A DNA stretch of 64,000 bases from Ensifer adhaerens. Its GTDB lineage: Bacteria; Pseudomonadota; Alphaproteobacteria; Rhizobiales; Rhizobiaceae. Shown here in pieces: positions 53,651 to 62,855 of the stretch. The position numbers and the translations under genes were made by a program. Numbering within the stretch: position 1 is the stretch's first letter; each line of letters opens with the position of its first letter. A model generated the notes under the pieces. The model was not told the origin of the DNA. It saw only the letters and a list, made by a program, of their open reading frames with translations, and did not search any database. The stretch lies in NCBI RefSeq assembly GCF_002007205.1, contig NZ_LAZS01000004.1:62001-126000 (forward strand). Direction: 5' to 3'.

Positions 53651-55144
53651 TCATACCGTCTCCTCGAAACGCCGCAGCTGCGCAATCTCGCCGCCGCTTT
53701 CCAGGAAGAAGCGCATCAGCAGGTTTTTCGCAGTCAGCATGCGATAGTCGCTGGTGGCGCGCCAGTCGGTAAGCGGCTGGTAATCGGTCTCGAAGGCTAC
53801 CTGCGCTGCGCGAACCGTGTCCTCGCTCCAGGGTTTGCCGATCAGCGCCGCCTCGACGTTCGTTGCGCGTTTCGGTGTCGCTGCCATGCCGCCGAAAGCG
53901 ATGCGGGCGGACCGGACCACGCCATTGTCCACCGACAGGCGGAAGGCTCCGAGCAGGGCGGAGATATCCTCGTCGCGGCGCTTGGATATCTTATAGGCGG
54001 CAAAGAGATCATCGGCCGGAAGCCGCGGCACGAAGATGCTCTCGACGAATTCGCCCGGCTTACGATCCTGCTTGCCATAGGCGATGAAGAAGTCTTCGAG
54101 CGGCAGCGTCCGGCGGCCGTCCCTCGAGCGCAGCGTCACGGTCGCGCCAAGAACGATCAGCGGCGGCGGGCTGTCGCCGATCGGCGAGCCGTTGGCGATG
54201 TTGCCACCGATCGTGCCCATGTTGCGCACCTGCTCGCCGCCGATGCGGTCGATCAGCGGGCCGAAGCCGGGAAAGGTTCGGCTCAGCGCGGCAAAGGCCA
54301 TGGTGTAGCTGACGCCGGCGCCGATCGTCAGGCCCGCCTCGCTCTCCTCGATCTGCTGCAGCTCGGAGATGCCGTTGATGAAGATGACAGGGTTGATCGG
54401 GCGCATCTGCTTGGTCACCCAGAGGCCGACATCGGTGGAGCCGGCAACGACTGTTGCGCCGGGATTGTCGGAAAGCGCCGCCGCCAGGCTGTCGCCATCG
54501 GCCGGCACGATCAGACAGTTTTCGCCCTGTCGAACGGTGATGGTCTCGGTCGGCGCCAGCGCCTTCAGCCGAGCTGTGATGGCTTCCCGTTCTCTCGCGA
54601 TCGGATCGAAGATGTCGGAGGGCCGCGCCTCGGCCGCCGCTTCGGCGGCGCGCACGATCGGCTCGTAGCCGGTGCAGCGACAGAGATTGCCCTGCAGTGC
54701 CTTCTCGATGTCGGCCCGGCTGGGATTTTCGTTCGAAAGCCAGAGGCCATAAAGCGACATGACGAAACCCGGCGTGCAGAAGCCGCATTGCGAACCGTGG
54801 AAGTCGACCATCGCCTGCTGTACCGGATGCAGTGCCCCATCCTGGGCAAGATGTTCGACCGTGACGACATGGGTCGCCTGCAGCGAGCCGAGAAAACGGA
54901 TGCAGGCATTGATGCTTTCATAGACGAGCCGGTCGCCGACAAGCCTTCCGACGAGCACGGTGCAGGCGCCGCAGTCACCCTCGGCACAGCCCTCCTTGGT
55001 GCCGGTCAGCCGCCGTTCCAGCCTCAGATAGTCGAGCAGGGTGGTGGTCGGCGCGACGTCAGAAAGCGTGATCTCGCGATTGTTGAGGACAAAACTGATT
55101 GATCCGGTCGGCTGGGGCATGCCACTCAATCCCTGCTGCTGCAT
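53651..55144 (-). CDS. xdhA: Xanthine dehydrogenase iron-sulphur/FAD subunit
   Basis: The 497-residue protein has two [2Fe-2S] sites at the N-terminus (GCAEGDCGAC near residue 52 and CGFCTPGF...CRCTGY near 110-150) and an FAD domain (IGGNIANGSPIGDSPPPL near 310). It receives electrons from xdhB. The ATG at 55144 is used; a GTG at 55159 is possible. It is second in the order bdhA-xdhA-xdhB, described in S. meliloti as one operon. Confidence 0.94.
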   Translation of the reverse strand: MQQQGLSGMPQPTGSISFVLNNREITLSDVAPTTTLLDYLRLERRLTGTKEGCAEGDCGACTVLVGRLVGDRLVYESINACIRFLGSLQATHVVTVEHLAQDGALHPVQQAMVDFHGSQCGFCTPGFVMSLYGLWLSNENPSRADIEKALQGNLCRCTGYEPIVRAAEAAAEARPSDIFDPIAREREAITARLKALAPTETITVRQGENCLIVPADGDSLAAALSDNPGATVVAGSTDVGLWVTKQMRPINPVIFINGISELQQIEESEAGLTIGAGVSYTMAFAALSRTFPGFGPLIDRIGGEQVRNMGTIGGNIANGSPIGDSPPPLIVLGATVTLRSRDGRRTLPLEDFFIAYGKQDRKPGEFVESIFVPRLPADDLFAAYKISKRRDEDISALLGAFRLSVDNGVVRSARIAFGGMAATPKRATNVEAALIGKPWSEDTVRAAQVAFETDYQPLTDWRATSDYRMLTAKNLLMRFFLESGGEIAQLRRFEETV

Positions 55145-55275
55145 ATTCCCTGAAATCACTTTGATCTTAGGTGGTTATGCAGAAAAGCAAAGGGCCGAGA
55201 AGACTTTTGCACGCCATGCGGGCAGCGCCTCGGTCAGCAGGTCCGCGCTGCCGTCCTCATGGCGGATGTCGGGCG

Positions 55276-56052
55276 TTACTGCGCCGTCCAGCCGCCATCC
55301 ATCGACACGTGCGTGCCGGTGATTTGTGCCGCATCGTCGCCTGCGAGATAGACCGCGAGCGCTGCGACCTGTTCGACCGTGATGAACTTCTTGGTCGGCT
55401 GGCCCTTCAGCATCACGTCGTTGATCACCTGCTGCTCGGTGATGCCACGGGTGCGCGCCTGGTCGGGGATCTGCTTTTCGACGAGCGGCGTCAGCACGTA
55501 GCCCGGGCAGATCGAATTCGCGGTGATGCCGTCTTCGGCAACTTCGAGCGCGACGGTCTTCGTGAGCCCGAGGACGCCATGCTTGGCCGCCACATAGGCC
55601 GCCTTGAAGGGTGAGGCGACGAGGCCGTGGGCGGAGGCGATGTTGATGATGCGGCCCCAGCCCTTGGCCTTCATGCCGGGGATGGCGGCACGGATCGTAT
55701 GGAAGGAGGAGGAGAGGTTGATCGCGATGATGCGGTCCCACTGCTCGATCGGGAAATCCTCGACCTTCTCGACATATTGGATGCCGGCATTGTTGACGAG
55801 GATATCGACGCTGCCGAAGCGCGTCGTTGCCGTCGCGATCAGGTCCGCGATCTCGGCCGGCTTCGTCATGTCGGCGCCGTGGTAGAGAACCGTGCCGCTC
55901 GTCAGCGCGCTGACGGCGTCCGTCGCTTGTTTGATTTCGTCCGCGCTGCCGAAGCCGTTCAGAACGATGTTGGCGCCGCCCTTGGCGAAAGCCTTGGCGA
56001 TCGCAAGCCCGATGCCGCTCGTCGAACCGGTGATGACCGCTGTTTTCGTCAT
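55276..56052 (-). CDS. bdhA: 3-Hydroxybutyrate dehydrogenase
   Basis: The 258-residue classical SDR oxidises 3-hydroxybutyrate to acetoacetate with NAD in polyhydroxybutyrate use. It shows TGSTSGIG (residues 9-16), NNAGIQYVEKVEDFP, the catalytic Ser in NIASAHG, and Tyr-Lys in AAYVAAKHG near residue 155. The ATG at 56052 follows GGGAGAG. In S. meliloti bdhA heads the operon with xdhA2-xdhB2, and the same order is present here. It is divergent from glpK. Confidence 0.93.
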   Translation of the reverse strand: MTKTAVITGSTSGIGLAIAKAFAKGGANIVLNGFGSADEIKQATDAVSALTSGTVLYHGADMTKPAEIADLIATATTRFGSVDILVNNAGIQYVEKVEDFPIEQWDRIIAINLSSSFHTIRAAIPGMKAKGWGRIINIASAHGLVASPFKAAYVAAKHGVLGLTKTVALEVAEDGITANSICPGYVLTPLVEKQIPDQARTRGITEQQVINDVMLKGQPTKKFITVEQVAALAVYLAGDDAAQITGTHVSMDGGWTAQ

Positions 56053-56199
56053 TGCTGCTCTCTCCCTTCGTGGCGTCGCGGAATGCCTTTTGTTGCGGCG
56101 CAACAGCGCCAGCCTACGCGGAAAACGCCGGCGCTGACAATTGTGTTTTTGGGTTCGCGACCGCACAGTCGCCATGGGAACGACGGAGCCGATTGCTTG

Positions 56200-56240
56200 C
56201 GTTTTGTTTTCGTTTGACATTCGTTTTGCCATCGTATTGA
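56200..56240 (+). promoter_or_regulatory. Candidate glpK promoter with TTCGTTT repeats
   Basis: Repeats of TTTTGTTTTCGTTTG and TTCGTTTTG surround a TTGACA-like -35 (56214-56219); a TATTGA (56235-56240) could be the -10, at a short 15-base spacing. DeoR-type GlpR repressors bind TTCG-rich direct repeats, so this may be a glycerol-responsive operator. Evidence is positional. Confidence 0.4.
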
Positions 56241-56308
56241 AGTTTTCGAAATGAGATCCCGCCCGAGAGGTCGGGTGTACAAACATGCGTGTGGCCGGGG
56301 AGGGGCAT

Positions 56309-57796
56309 ATGGGCGGATACATTCTCGCGATCGATCAGGGTACGACCTCGAGCCGGGCGATCGTCTTCGATGGGCAGCAGCAGATTGCCGGCGCCAGCCA
56401 GAAGGAATTCAAGCAGTATTTCCCGAAATCCGGCTGGGTCGAGCACGATCCTGAGGAGATCTGGCAGACCGTGCTTTCGACGGTCGAAGAGGCGATCGAC
56501 AAGGCCGGCATCAAGGCCGGCGACCTCTCGGGCATCGGCATCACCAACCAGCGCGAGACCGTCGTCGTCTGGGATCGCGAGACCGGCAATCCCATGCACA
56601 ATGCGATTGTCTGGCAGGACCGTCGCACCGCTTCCTATTGCGACGGGCTAAAGAAGCAGGGGCTGGAAAAGACCTTCACCAAGAAGACCGGCCTGCTGCT
56701 CGATCCCTATTTCTCCGGCACCAAGCTCAACTGGCTGCTCTCCAATGTCGACCGGGCGCAGGCGCGCGCCGCCAAGGGCGAACTCTGCTTCGGCACCATC
56801 GACACCTTCCTCATCTGGCGGCTGACCGGCGGCAAGTCCTTCGTCACCGACGCGACCAACGCCTCGCGCACGCTCATCTACAACATCGCCGAAAATGCCT
56901 GGGACGATGAACTCCTGAAGATCCTGAAAGTGCCGCGCGCCATGCTGCCAGAGGTCAAGGATTGCGCCGCCGATTTCGGCGTCACCGACCCGGAACTCTT
57001 TGGTGCGGCGATCCCGATCCTCGGCGTCGCCGGCGACCAGCAGGCGGCGACGATCGGCCAGGCCTGCTTCAAGCCGGGCATGCTGAAATCCACCTACGGC
57101 ACCGGCTGTTTCGCGCTGCTCAACACGGGCAAGGACATGGTGCGCTCGAAGAACCGGCTGCTCACCACCATCGCTTACCGGCTCAATGGCGAGACGACCT
57201 ATGCGCTCGAAGGCTCGATCTTCGTTGCCGGTGCCGCCGTGCAATGGCTGCGCGACGGGCTGAAGGTGATCAAGGCCGCTCCCGATACCGGCACGCTCGC
57301 CGAAAGCGCCGACCCGACGCAGGAGGTCTATCTGGTGCCGGCCTTCACCGGGCTTGGCGCGCCGCATTGGGATCCCGATGCGCGCGGTGCGATCTTCGGC
57401 ATGACCCGCAACACCGGTCCGGCGGAGTTTGCCCGCGCAGCGCTCGAAGCCGTCTGCTACCAGACGCGCGACCTGCTTGAGGCGATGCACAAGGACTGGC
57501 GCAACAACGGCAAGGAAACGGTGCTGCGCGTCGACGGCGGCATGGTCGCCTCCGACTGGACGATGCAGCGGCTTTCCGACCTGCTCGACGCGCCGGTCGA
57601 CCGGCCTGTGATCCTCGAGACGACGGCGCTCGGCGTTGCCTGGCTTGCCGGCAGCCGCGCCGGCGTCTGGCCGAAGCAGGAAGATTTTGCCAAGTCCTGG
57701 GCACGCGACCGCCGCTTCGAACCCACCATGGACGAAAAGACGCGCAAGGCCAAGTTCAAGGGCTGGCGCAATGCGGTCAAAAGGACGCTGAGCTAG
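56309..57796 (+). CDS. glpK: Glycerol kinase
   Basis: The 495-residue FGGY kinase phosphorylates glycerol to sn-glycerol 3-phosphate. It opens [18 protein letters not shown] (key residues D-Q-G-T-T-S-S-R), and has [19 protein letters not shown] near residue 103, the FGGY signatures and [11 protein letters not shown] near 415. The ATG at 56309 follows a strong GGGGAGGGG; an ATG 24 bases upstream is also in frame. The divergent neighbour is bdhA. It appears monocistronic, with no glpF or glpD in the window. Confidence 0.95.
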   Translation: MGGYILAIDQGTTSSRAIVFDGQQQIAGASQKEFKQYFPKSGWVEHDPEEIWQTVLSTVEEAIDKAGIKAGDLSGIGITNQRETVVVWDRETGNPMHNAIVWQDRRTASYCDGLKKQGLEKTFTKKTGLLLDPYFSGTKLNWLLSNVDRAQARAAKGELCFGTIDTFLIWRLTGGKSFVTDATNASRTLIYNIAENAWDDELLKILKVPRAMLPEVKDCAADFGVTDPELFGAAIPILGVAGDQQAATIGQACFKPGMLKSTYGTGCFALLNTGKDMVRSKNRLLTTIAYRLNGETTYALEGSIFVAGAAVQWLRDGLKVIKAAPDTGTLAESADPTQEVYLVPAFTGLGAPHWDPDARGAIFGMTRNTGPAEFARAALEAVCYQTRDLLEAMHKDWRNNGKETVLRVDGGMVASDWTMQRLSDLLDAPVDRPVILETTALGVAWLAGSRAGVWPKQEDFAKSWARDRRFEPTMDEKTRKAKFKGWRNAVKRTLS

Positions 57797-57892
57797 GAAG
57801 CCGGACGAAGCCGCGGGTCTCGCGGTCTCGTCCAGTTCTCCCGACCGCAATCTGCCTTCTGCGCCGACGGGCAGCCGCGAACCGGGCCGCCG

Positions 57893-58381
57893 TCAGTCGA
57901 TGACCGCGACCGCTTCCACCTCGAACAGCATGCCGTCGACGGCCAGTTTGGGCACGGGAACCAATGTCTGCGCCGGCAGCGCCGTGCCGAACATCTCCTT
58001 GACGCTGCTGGTCAGGACTTCGAGCTTGGACATGTCGTGGTCGACCACGAAAATGGTGAGCTTGGCGACCTGGCCCGGCTTTGCCCCGAGCCCGTCGAGC
58101 GCTGCGCCCAGATTGGCATAGGCCTGCTTGACCTGAACCGCAAAATCAGGAGAGAGGCCGCCCGTGCTGTCCTGGCCGCCCTGTCCGGAAATGTAGGCCA
58201 GCCGGGCCTGCGCAGGCACGATCACCGCCGTGCTGTAGCCATGCGGGGTCGGGTCGTAGAGGTTTTTCGGGTTGACGATCGTCAGCTTGGCGGCCTGCTC
58301 ATTCGCCGTCGTCGCCGTGGGAACTCCCGTGGTCATGATGATTAGTCCTCCGATCATGAGATGCCTGATTGCCTGTGACAT
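57893..58381 (-). CDS. RidA/YjgF-family protein with N-terminal leader
   Basis: The 162-residue protein has a RidA domain from about residue 38: YSTAVIVPAQARLAYISGQGGQD, QAYANLGAALDGLGA and PKLAVDGMLFEVEAVAVID at the end. RidA proteins remove reactive enamine/imine intermediates. Unlike the standard 130-residue cytosolic form, it has a hydrophobic N-terminus (LMIGGLIIMTTGVPTATTA) that may be a signal sequence. A GGAGG lies 15 bases before the ATG. It is divergent from a TetR regulator across a perfect operator pair. Confidence 0.82.
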   Translation of the reverse strand: MSQAIRHLMIGGLIIMTTGVPTATTANEQAAKLTIVNPKNLYDPTPHGYSTAVIVPAQARLAYISGQGGQDSTGGLSPDFAVQVKQAYANLGAALDGLGAKPGQVAKLTIFVVDHDMSKLEVLTSSVKEMFGTALPAQTLVPVPKLAVDGMLFEVEAVAVID

Positions 58382-58459
58382 GATGTTCGCTTGCCTCCGA
58401 GACCTGGGTGCGATGCGGGTGCGTAGCCAGCAGCTTTGACTTTCCCGCCGTCGCTCTTA

Positions 58460-58515
58460 CAATTGACTCGTACGGTGTACGATTGAATGACATCGTACAC
58501 CGTACGAGTCAATTG
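58460..58515. promoter_or_regulatory. Double TetR operator with overlapping divergent promoters
   Basis: Two 24-base arms are exact inverted copies with an 8-base spacer. Each arm holds TCGTAC-GGT-GTACGA (58468-58482 and 58493-58507, the second in inverse orientation), a 15-base dyad. Centres are 25 bases apart. TTGACT at each outer edge could be a -35 for each direction, so binding would block both genes. Confidence 0.85.
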
Positions 58516-58578
58516 CTGAGGATCGACATCCGTCTCGTTGTCGGCATAAATCGACGCTCCAATCAGTAGGGAAGACGC

Positions 58579-59274
58579 ATGGCAGCGAAAGGTAACGGTG
58601 GGCAGGGCAAGCGCCCTCAACGGATAGAGGCAGCAGCCCAGGCCGGACGGAAGCCGGGCGGCGAGCCGTCCCTGTCTCTGGAGCGCATCGTGGCGACCGC
58701 GGTCGAACTGCTCGACGCCGAGGGTGTCGAGGGATTGAAGATGCGCCGTCTCGCCGACCGTCTCGGCGCGGGGGTCATGAGCCTCTATTGGCATGTCGGC
58801 AACAAGGAGGAGGTCTTCGATCTGGCGCTCGATACGGTGTTTGCCTATCGCGGCCCGCCGCCGACCGGCGAGCCCGGGGACTGGCGCCGCGACGTGGTTC
58901 ACATGCTCGAAGATTGGCGCGCAATCATGCTGCGCCATCCCTGGTCGGCGTCGCTGTTGCCGCGCCGGGCGCTCGGCGCGAACATCCTCGGCCGCCTGGA
59001 AACCATGAGCGAAGCGCTGTCGAGAGCCGGCGTTGCCGACGCGGACATGAATGTCGCGATCTGGTCGCTCTGGAACTACGTGCTCGGAGCCACCGTCACC
59101 CGGGCGAGCTTCGCGCTCTCTGACGCCGACCAGGCTGCCGGACAGCAGCGCCTCTCGGTGCTCGGCGAACGCTATCCGACGATCGAGCGCACGCGCCTGC
59201 TCCTGGACAGCGATTGGGATGGCACGTTCAGGAAGGGCCTCGACGTTCTGCTTGACGGTCTTTCGAGAGGGTGA
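58579..59274 (+). CDS. TetR-family transcriptional regulator
   Basis: The 231-residue protein has a 30-residue basic N-terminal extension, then a TetR HTH ([18 protein letters not shown]...[27 protein letters not shown], about residues 33-85) and a helical C-terminal ligand domain of the TetR_C_1 kind. It is divergent from the RidA-family gene, with a perfect double operator between; autorepression is very likely. A strong hairpin follows the stop. The ligand is unknown. Confidence 0.88.
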   Translation: MAAKGNGGQGKRPQRIEAAAQAGRKPGGEPSLSLERIVATAVELLDAEGVEGLKMRRLADRLGAGVMSLYWHVGNKEEVFDLALDTVFAYRGPPPTGEPGDWRRDVVHMLEDWRAIMLRHPWSASLLPRRALGANILGRLETMSEALSRAGVADADMNVAIWSLWNYVLGATVTRASFALSDADQAAGQQRLSVLGERYPTIERTRLLLDSDWDGTFRKGLDVLLDGLSRG

Positions 59275-59285
59275 GGCTTCATTCG

Positions 59286-59322
59286 TGCGCGTCCGGGAAA
59301 CACAGTGTTTCCCGGACGCGCA
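59286..59322 (+). terminator. Terminator of the tetR gene
   Basis: An 18-base perfect inverted repeat (TGCGCGTCCGGGAAACAC and its complement around one base) begins 12 bases after the tetR stop. It separates tetR from the luciferase-like gene. The tail is only weakly T-rich. Confidence 0.75.
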
Positions 59323-59380
59323 TTTGCTGCTCATCTGTACGCCAACTATCTGTTGTGCAAACAGAAAAAGGACAGACCTC

Positions 59381-60439
59381 ATGGAACTCGGGCTTTACAC
59401 GTTTGCGGATGTCGATCCGAACGCGGATGACAAGGGCAGGGAGGGCCAGCGTCGCCTCAAGAACCTCCTCGAAGAAATCGAGCTTGCCGATCAGGTCGGC
59501 CTCGACGTCTTCGGGCTCGGGGAACACCACCGTCCGGACTACGCGGCCTCGGCGCCGGCGGTCATCCTCGCGGCCGCAGCGGCAACAACGAAGAACATCC
59601 GGCTGTCGAGCGCCGTCACGGTGTTGAGCTCGGACGATCCCGTTCGCGTCTTCCAGCAATTCTCCACCCTGGATCTGATCTCCAACGGCCGCGCCGAGAT
59701 CATGGCCGGTCGCGGTTCCTTCATTGAATCCTTCCCGCTCTTCGGCCAGTCGCTCGACGATTACGACCAGCTCTTTGCCGAGAAGCTCGATCTCTTGATG
59801 GCGCTGCGCGAAAGCGAGAAGGTCTCCTGGGCGGGCGAGATGCGGCCGGCGATCCACGATCGTGGCGTCTATCCGCGGCCGCTTCAGGAAATGCTGCCGC
59901 TGTGGATCGCCGTCGGCGGCACGCCGCAATCGGTGGCGCGCGCCGGAGCACTCGGCCTGCCGATGGCGCTTGCCATCATCGGTGGCGAGCCCCGCCGGTT
60001 CGCGCCGCTCTTCGACCTCTACCGCGAGGCCGCGCGGCGCGCCGGCCAGGATCCGGCAAGGCTGAAAACCAGCATCAACGTGCACGGCTTCATCGCCGAC
60101 ACGACGGATCTTGCCGCCGACCAGTTCTACGGTCCGCAGGCGGAGGTGATGAACCGCATCGGCCGCGAGCGCGGCTGGGGGCCGACCAACCGGGCGCATT
60201 TCGACCAGGCGCGCAGCCCGGCCGGCAATCTCTTCCTCGGCGATCCGGAAACGGTCGCTGAGAAGATTGTCGAGAACTGGAAGCTGTTCCGCAACGATCG
60301 CTTCCTCTTGCAGATGGCGATCGGGCCGATGCCGCACGACCAGATCATGCGCGGCATCGAGCTCTACGGCACCAAGGTGGCGCCGCTGGTGCGCAAGGCG
60401 CTGGCGGAAGAAACGGCAGCGGCGCAGGCCGCTGTCTGA
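59381..60439 (+). CDS. LLM-class flavin-dependent oxidoreductase
   Basis: The 352-residue TIM-barrel protein matches luciferase-like monooxygenases: [12 protein letters not shown] at the start, [26 protein letters not shown] (key residues G-E-H-H-R-P), [37 protein letters not shown] near 103, and [16 protein letters not shown]. It probably uses FMN with a partner reductase; the substrate is unknown. The ATG at 59381 was used because the family begins there. It is behind the tetR terminator but could still belong to the regulator's set. Confidence 0.87.
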   Translation: MELGLYTFADVDPNADDKGREGQRRLKNLLEEIELADQVGLDVFGLGEHHRPDYAASAPAVILAAAAATTKNIRLSSAVTVLSSDDPVRVFQQFSTLDLISNGRAEIMAGRGSFIESFPLFGQSLDDYDQLFAEKLDLLMALRESEKVSWAGEMRPAIHDRGVYPRPLQEMLPLWIAVGGTPQSVARAGALGLPMALAIIGGEPRRFAPLFDLYREAARRAGQDPARLKTSINVHGFIADTTDLAADQFYGPQAEVMNRIGRERGWGPTNRAHFDQARSPAGNLFLGDPETVAEKIVENWKLFRNDRFLLQMAIGPMPHDQIMRGIELYGTKVAPLVRKALAEETAAAQAAV

Positions 60440-60538
60440 CCGTTCGATATCCGGGGCAGTACCTGCCCCGGATATCCCGCTCGGCGCTGGCATAACGCCT
60501 GGCGACACGCTACATGTGAGCGCGAAAGCGAGACACGG

Positions 60539-61288
60539 ATGACCCTCAACAACGAAGAAGACCTGCTGCGGCTGAAGGAAATCGGCCGCATCTGCGCCAA
60601 TGCATTGCAGGTAATGGGCGAGGCGCTGGAACCCGGCATCACCACGGCGGAGCTCGATGCGATCGGCCGCAAGGTGCTGGAAGAGGCGGGCGCACGCTCG
60701 GCACCCGAGCTTTGCTACAATTTCCCCGGCGCCACCTGCATCAGCGTCAATGAAGAAATCGCCCACGGCATTCCCGGCGGCCGCGTGATCAAGGCCGGCG
60801 ATCTGGTCAACATCGATGTCTCGGCTGAAAAGGACGGCATCTTCGCCGACACCGGCGCCTCGTTCCCGGTGCCGCCGGTCACAGCCGCGATCGACCGGCT
60901 CTGCCGCGATGGCAAGCGGGCGATGTGGGTCGGCCTCAAGCAGGTGCGTCCTGATCAGCCGCTGGCGGCCATCGGCAACGCGATCGGCGATTTCGCCCGC
61001 AAGAACCGTTATTCTCTGGTCACCAATCTCGCCAGCCACGGCATCGGCCGATCGCTGCATGAAGAGCCGACCGAAATCGCCACCTGGCCCGACCCGCGCG
61101 AGCGCCGCCGCATGACCGACGGCATGGTCTTCACCGTCGAGCCCTTCCTGTCGATGGGCGCGCAATGGGCCGAAGGCGGCAACGACGACTGGACGCTCTA
61201 CAGCGATCCGCGTGCGCCGACGGTGCAGTACGAGCACACCGTCGTGGTCACGCGCGGCGGGCCGCTGGTGGTGACGCTGCCGGGCTGA
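60539..61288 (+). CDS. map: Type I methionine aminopeptidase
   Basis: The 249-residue protein removes N-terminal methionine from new proteins. All five metal ligands are visible: Asp93, Asp104, His167, Glu201 and Glu232, along with His76 and His174 of the active site. It lacks the rpsB or other housekeeping context, so it may be a second isoform. A T-run hairpin follows. Confidence 0.9.
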   Translation: MTLNNEEDLLRLKEIGRICANALQVMGEALEPGITTAELDAIGRKVLEEAGARSAPELCYNFPGATCISVNEEIAHGIPGGRVIKAGDLVNIDVSAEKDGIFADTGASFPVPPVTAAIDRLCRDGKRAMWVGLKQVRPDQPLAAIGNAIGDFARKNRYSLVTNLASHGIGRSLHEEPTEIATWPDPRERRRMTDGMVFTVEPFLSMGAQWAEGGNDDWTLYSDPRAPTVQYEHTVVVTRGGPLVVTLPG

Positions 61289-61320
61289 AGCAGGGATACG
61301 GCGGCGGCCTGCAGCCTCCG

Positions 61321-61341
61321 TCGTCCTGCAGACGATTTTTT
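61321..61341 (+). terminator. Rho-independent terminator after map
   Basis: TCGTC pairs with GACGA around CTGCA and is followed by six T. It is 32 bases after the map stop. Confidence 0.7.
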
Positions 61342-61502
61342 GCTCCATCGCTGCTGTGCATGATCTGCCGCCGTGATGTGGCGTATCTCACCTTTCCGGC
61401 GATTGGTCTAAGCCATTGAAATCGGCGATCGTTTGATTTCTTCAATAGGATCTTCAAATATAGTCATTTGTGGTCTGCCGTGTTGCAGCGCAATAAAGGG
61501 GC

Positions 61503-62702
61503 ATGACCACGCTCGACAGACCGCTGCAGACCAATATCGCCGCCACAGCAACCGCTGGCGCCATCGCCATGGCCGTCGCAATGGGGTTTGGGCGTTTCTC
61601 CTACACGCCCATCCTGCCGGCGATGATGGCGGATCTCGGCCTGTCGCCCGGCGACGCCGGTCTCATCGCCTCGGCCAATTTCGTCGGCTATCTGGCCGGT
61701 GCGATCCTCGCCGCCTATGGCTGGGCCCATGGGCACGAGCGGCGTATCGGTCTCTTGGCGCTCGCCGCCACAACGGTGCTCCTGGCGGCCATGGTGCTGT
61801 CGTCGTCCGTTATCGTGCTCGCGCTCATCCGCTTTCTGGCCGGACTTGCCAGTGCCTTTGCGATGATCTTCATCTCCGGCATCGTGCTCGGCCATGGCCT
61901 GCTTGCGCGGTCGGAACTTGTACCGGCCGTGCATTTCGGCGGCGTCGGCCTCGGCATCGCGTTTTCATCGCTCGCAGTCTGGGCGAACCCGCTTGCGGGG
62001 CACGCGGGCCTGACGACATCCATGGGCGACTGGTTCACCGGCGCGCTGGTCGGGCTGATCGGAACCATTGTCGTCGCTGCTCTGTTGCCCGACGTTCCCT
62101 CGTCAGGTTCAGGTCCGGTGCGCGAAAAGCCGCTGCGCTGGACGCGGCCGCTGACGGTGGTAACGTTCACCTACGCGCTCTTCGGTTTCGGCTACGTCAT
62201 CACCGCCACCTTCCTCGTCACCATGGCGCGTGATCCGAGCGGCGGCCACAGCATCGAGTTTCTCGCCTGGCTGCTGACGGGGCTTGCCGCAGCGCTCTCC
62301 GTCTATCTCTGGCGCTTTGCCGTGCCACGCTTCGGCCTTGCCGGTGTCTATGCGATCGGCCTTCTGGTCGAGGCGGTCGGGCTGGTGCTGACGGTCAGCC
62401 TGCCCTTGCCCTATGCGCCGCTTGCCGGCGGCCTGATGCTCGGCGCCACCTTCATGATGATCACTGCCTATGGCCTGCAGATCGGCCGGAAGCTCGCGCC
62501 GGAGAGCCCGCGCAAGGCGCTGGCCCTGATGACCGCCGCCTTCGGCATCGGCCAGATCGTCGGGCCGCTGGTCGCCGGCTGGCTTGCGGAGCGCACGGGC
62601 AGCTTCGCCGCGCCAACCCTGATTGCGGCCGCCGTGCTTTTCCTGTGCGGCGGCGTCATTGTCGCCGATCTCAAGCGGATTTCCGCGGCATTGAGGGCCT
62701 GA
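61503..62702 (+). CDS. MFS transporter, YbfB/YjiJ type
   Basis: The 399-residue protein has twelve hydrophobic helices and the YbfB/YjiJ opening GFGRFSYTPILPAMMADLGLS (key residues G28-F29-G30-R31-F32-Y34-P36) with NFVGYLAGAI. A second family stretch is SGIVLGHGLL. These proteins are usually exporters of amino acids, sugars or drugs, with no proven substrate for this group. No repressor lies adjacent. A strong hairpin follows the stop. Confidence 0.87.
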   Translation: MTTLDRPLQTNIAATATAGAIAMAVAMGFGRFSYTPILPAMMADLGLSPGDAGLIASANFVGYLAGAILAAYGWAHGHERRIGLLALAATTVLLAAMVLSSSVIVLALIRFLAGLASAFAMIFISGIVLGHGLLARSELVPAVHFGGVGLGIAFSSLAVWANPLAGHAGLTTSMGDWFTGALVGLIGTIVVAALLPDVPSSGSGPVREKPLRWTRPLTVVTFTYALFGFGYVITATFLVTMARDPSGGHSIEFLAWLLTGLAAALSVYLWRFAVPRFGLAGVYAIGLLVEAVGLVLTVSLPLPYAPLAGGLMLGATFMMITAYGLQIGRKLAPESPRKALALMTAAFGIGQIVGPLVAGWLAERTGSFAAPTLIAAAVLFLCGGVIVADLKRISAALRA

Positions 62703-62737
62703 GCGCCGGCGAAAAGCGCCGTCAGGCACCGGCGCTC
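62701..62737 (+). terminator. Terminator after the MFS gene
   Basis: GAGCGCCGG pairs with CCGGCGCTC; the loop can form a second stem (GGCG with CGCC). The stem begins within the stop codon. No long T-run follows. Confidence 0.55.
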
Positions 62738-62855
62738 GGCTGGATGAAATAACAGTAACGTTTACATTACCCGATTGTTGGCGACGGCGCTTTGCCCTAG
62801 TTTTGGCGCTTCGAGAGGCGAGTTGTTCGTCTCCTCCGAAACGAGAGTGCCGCAC

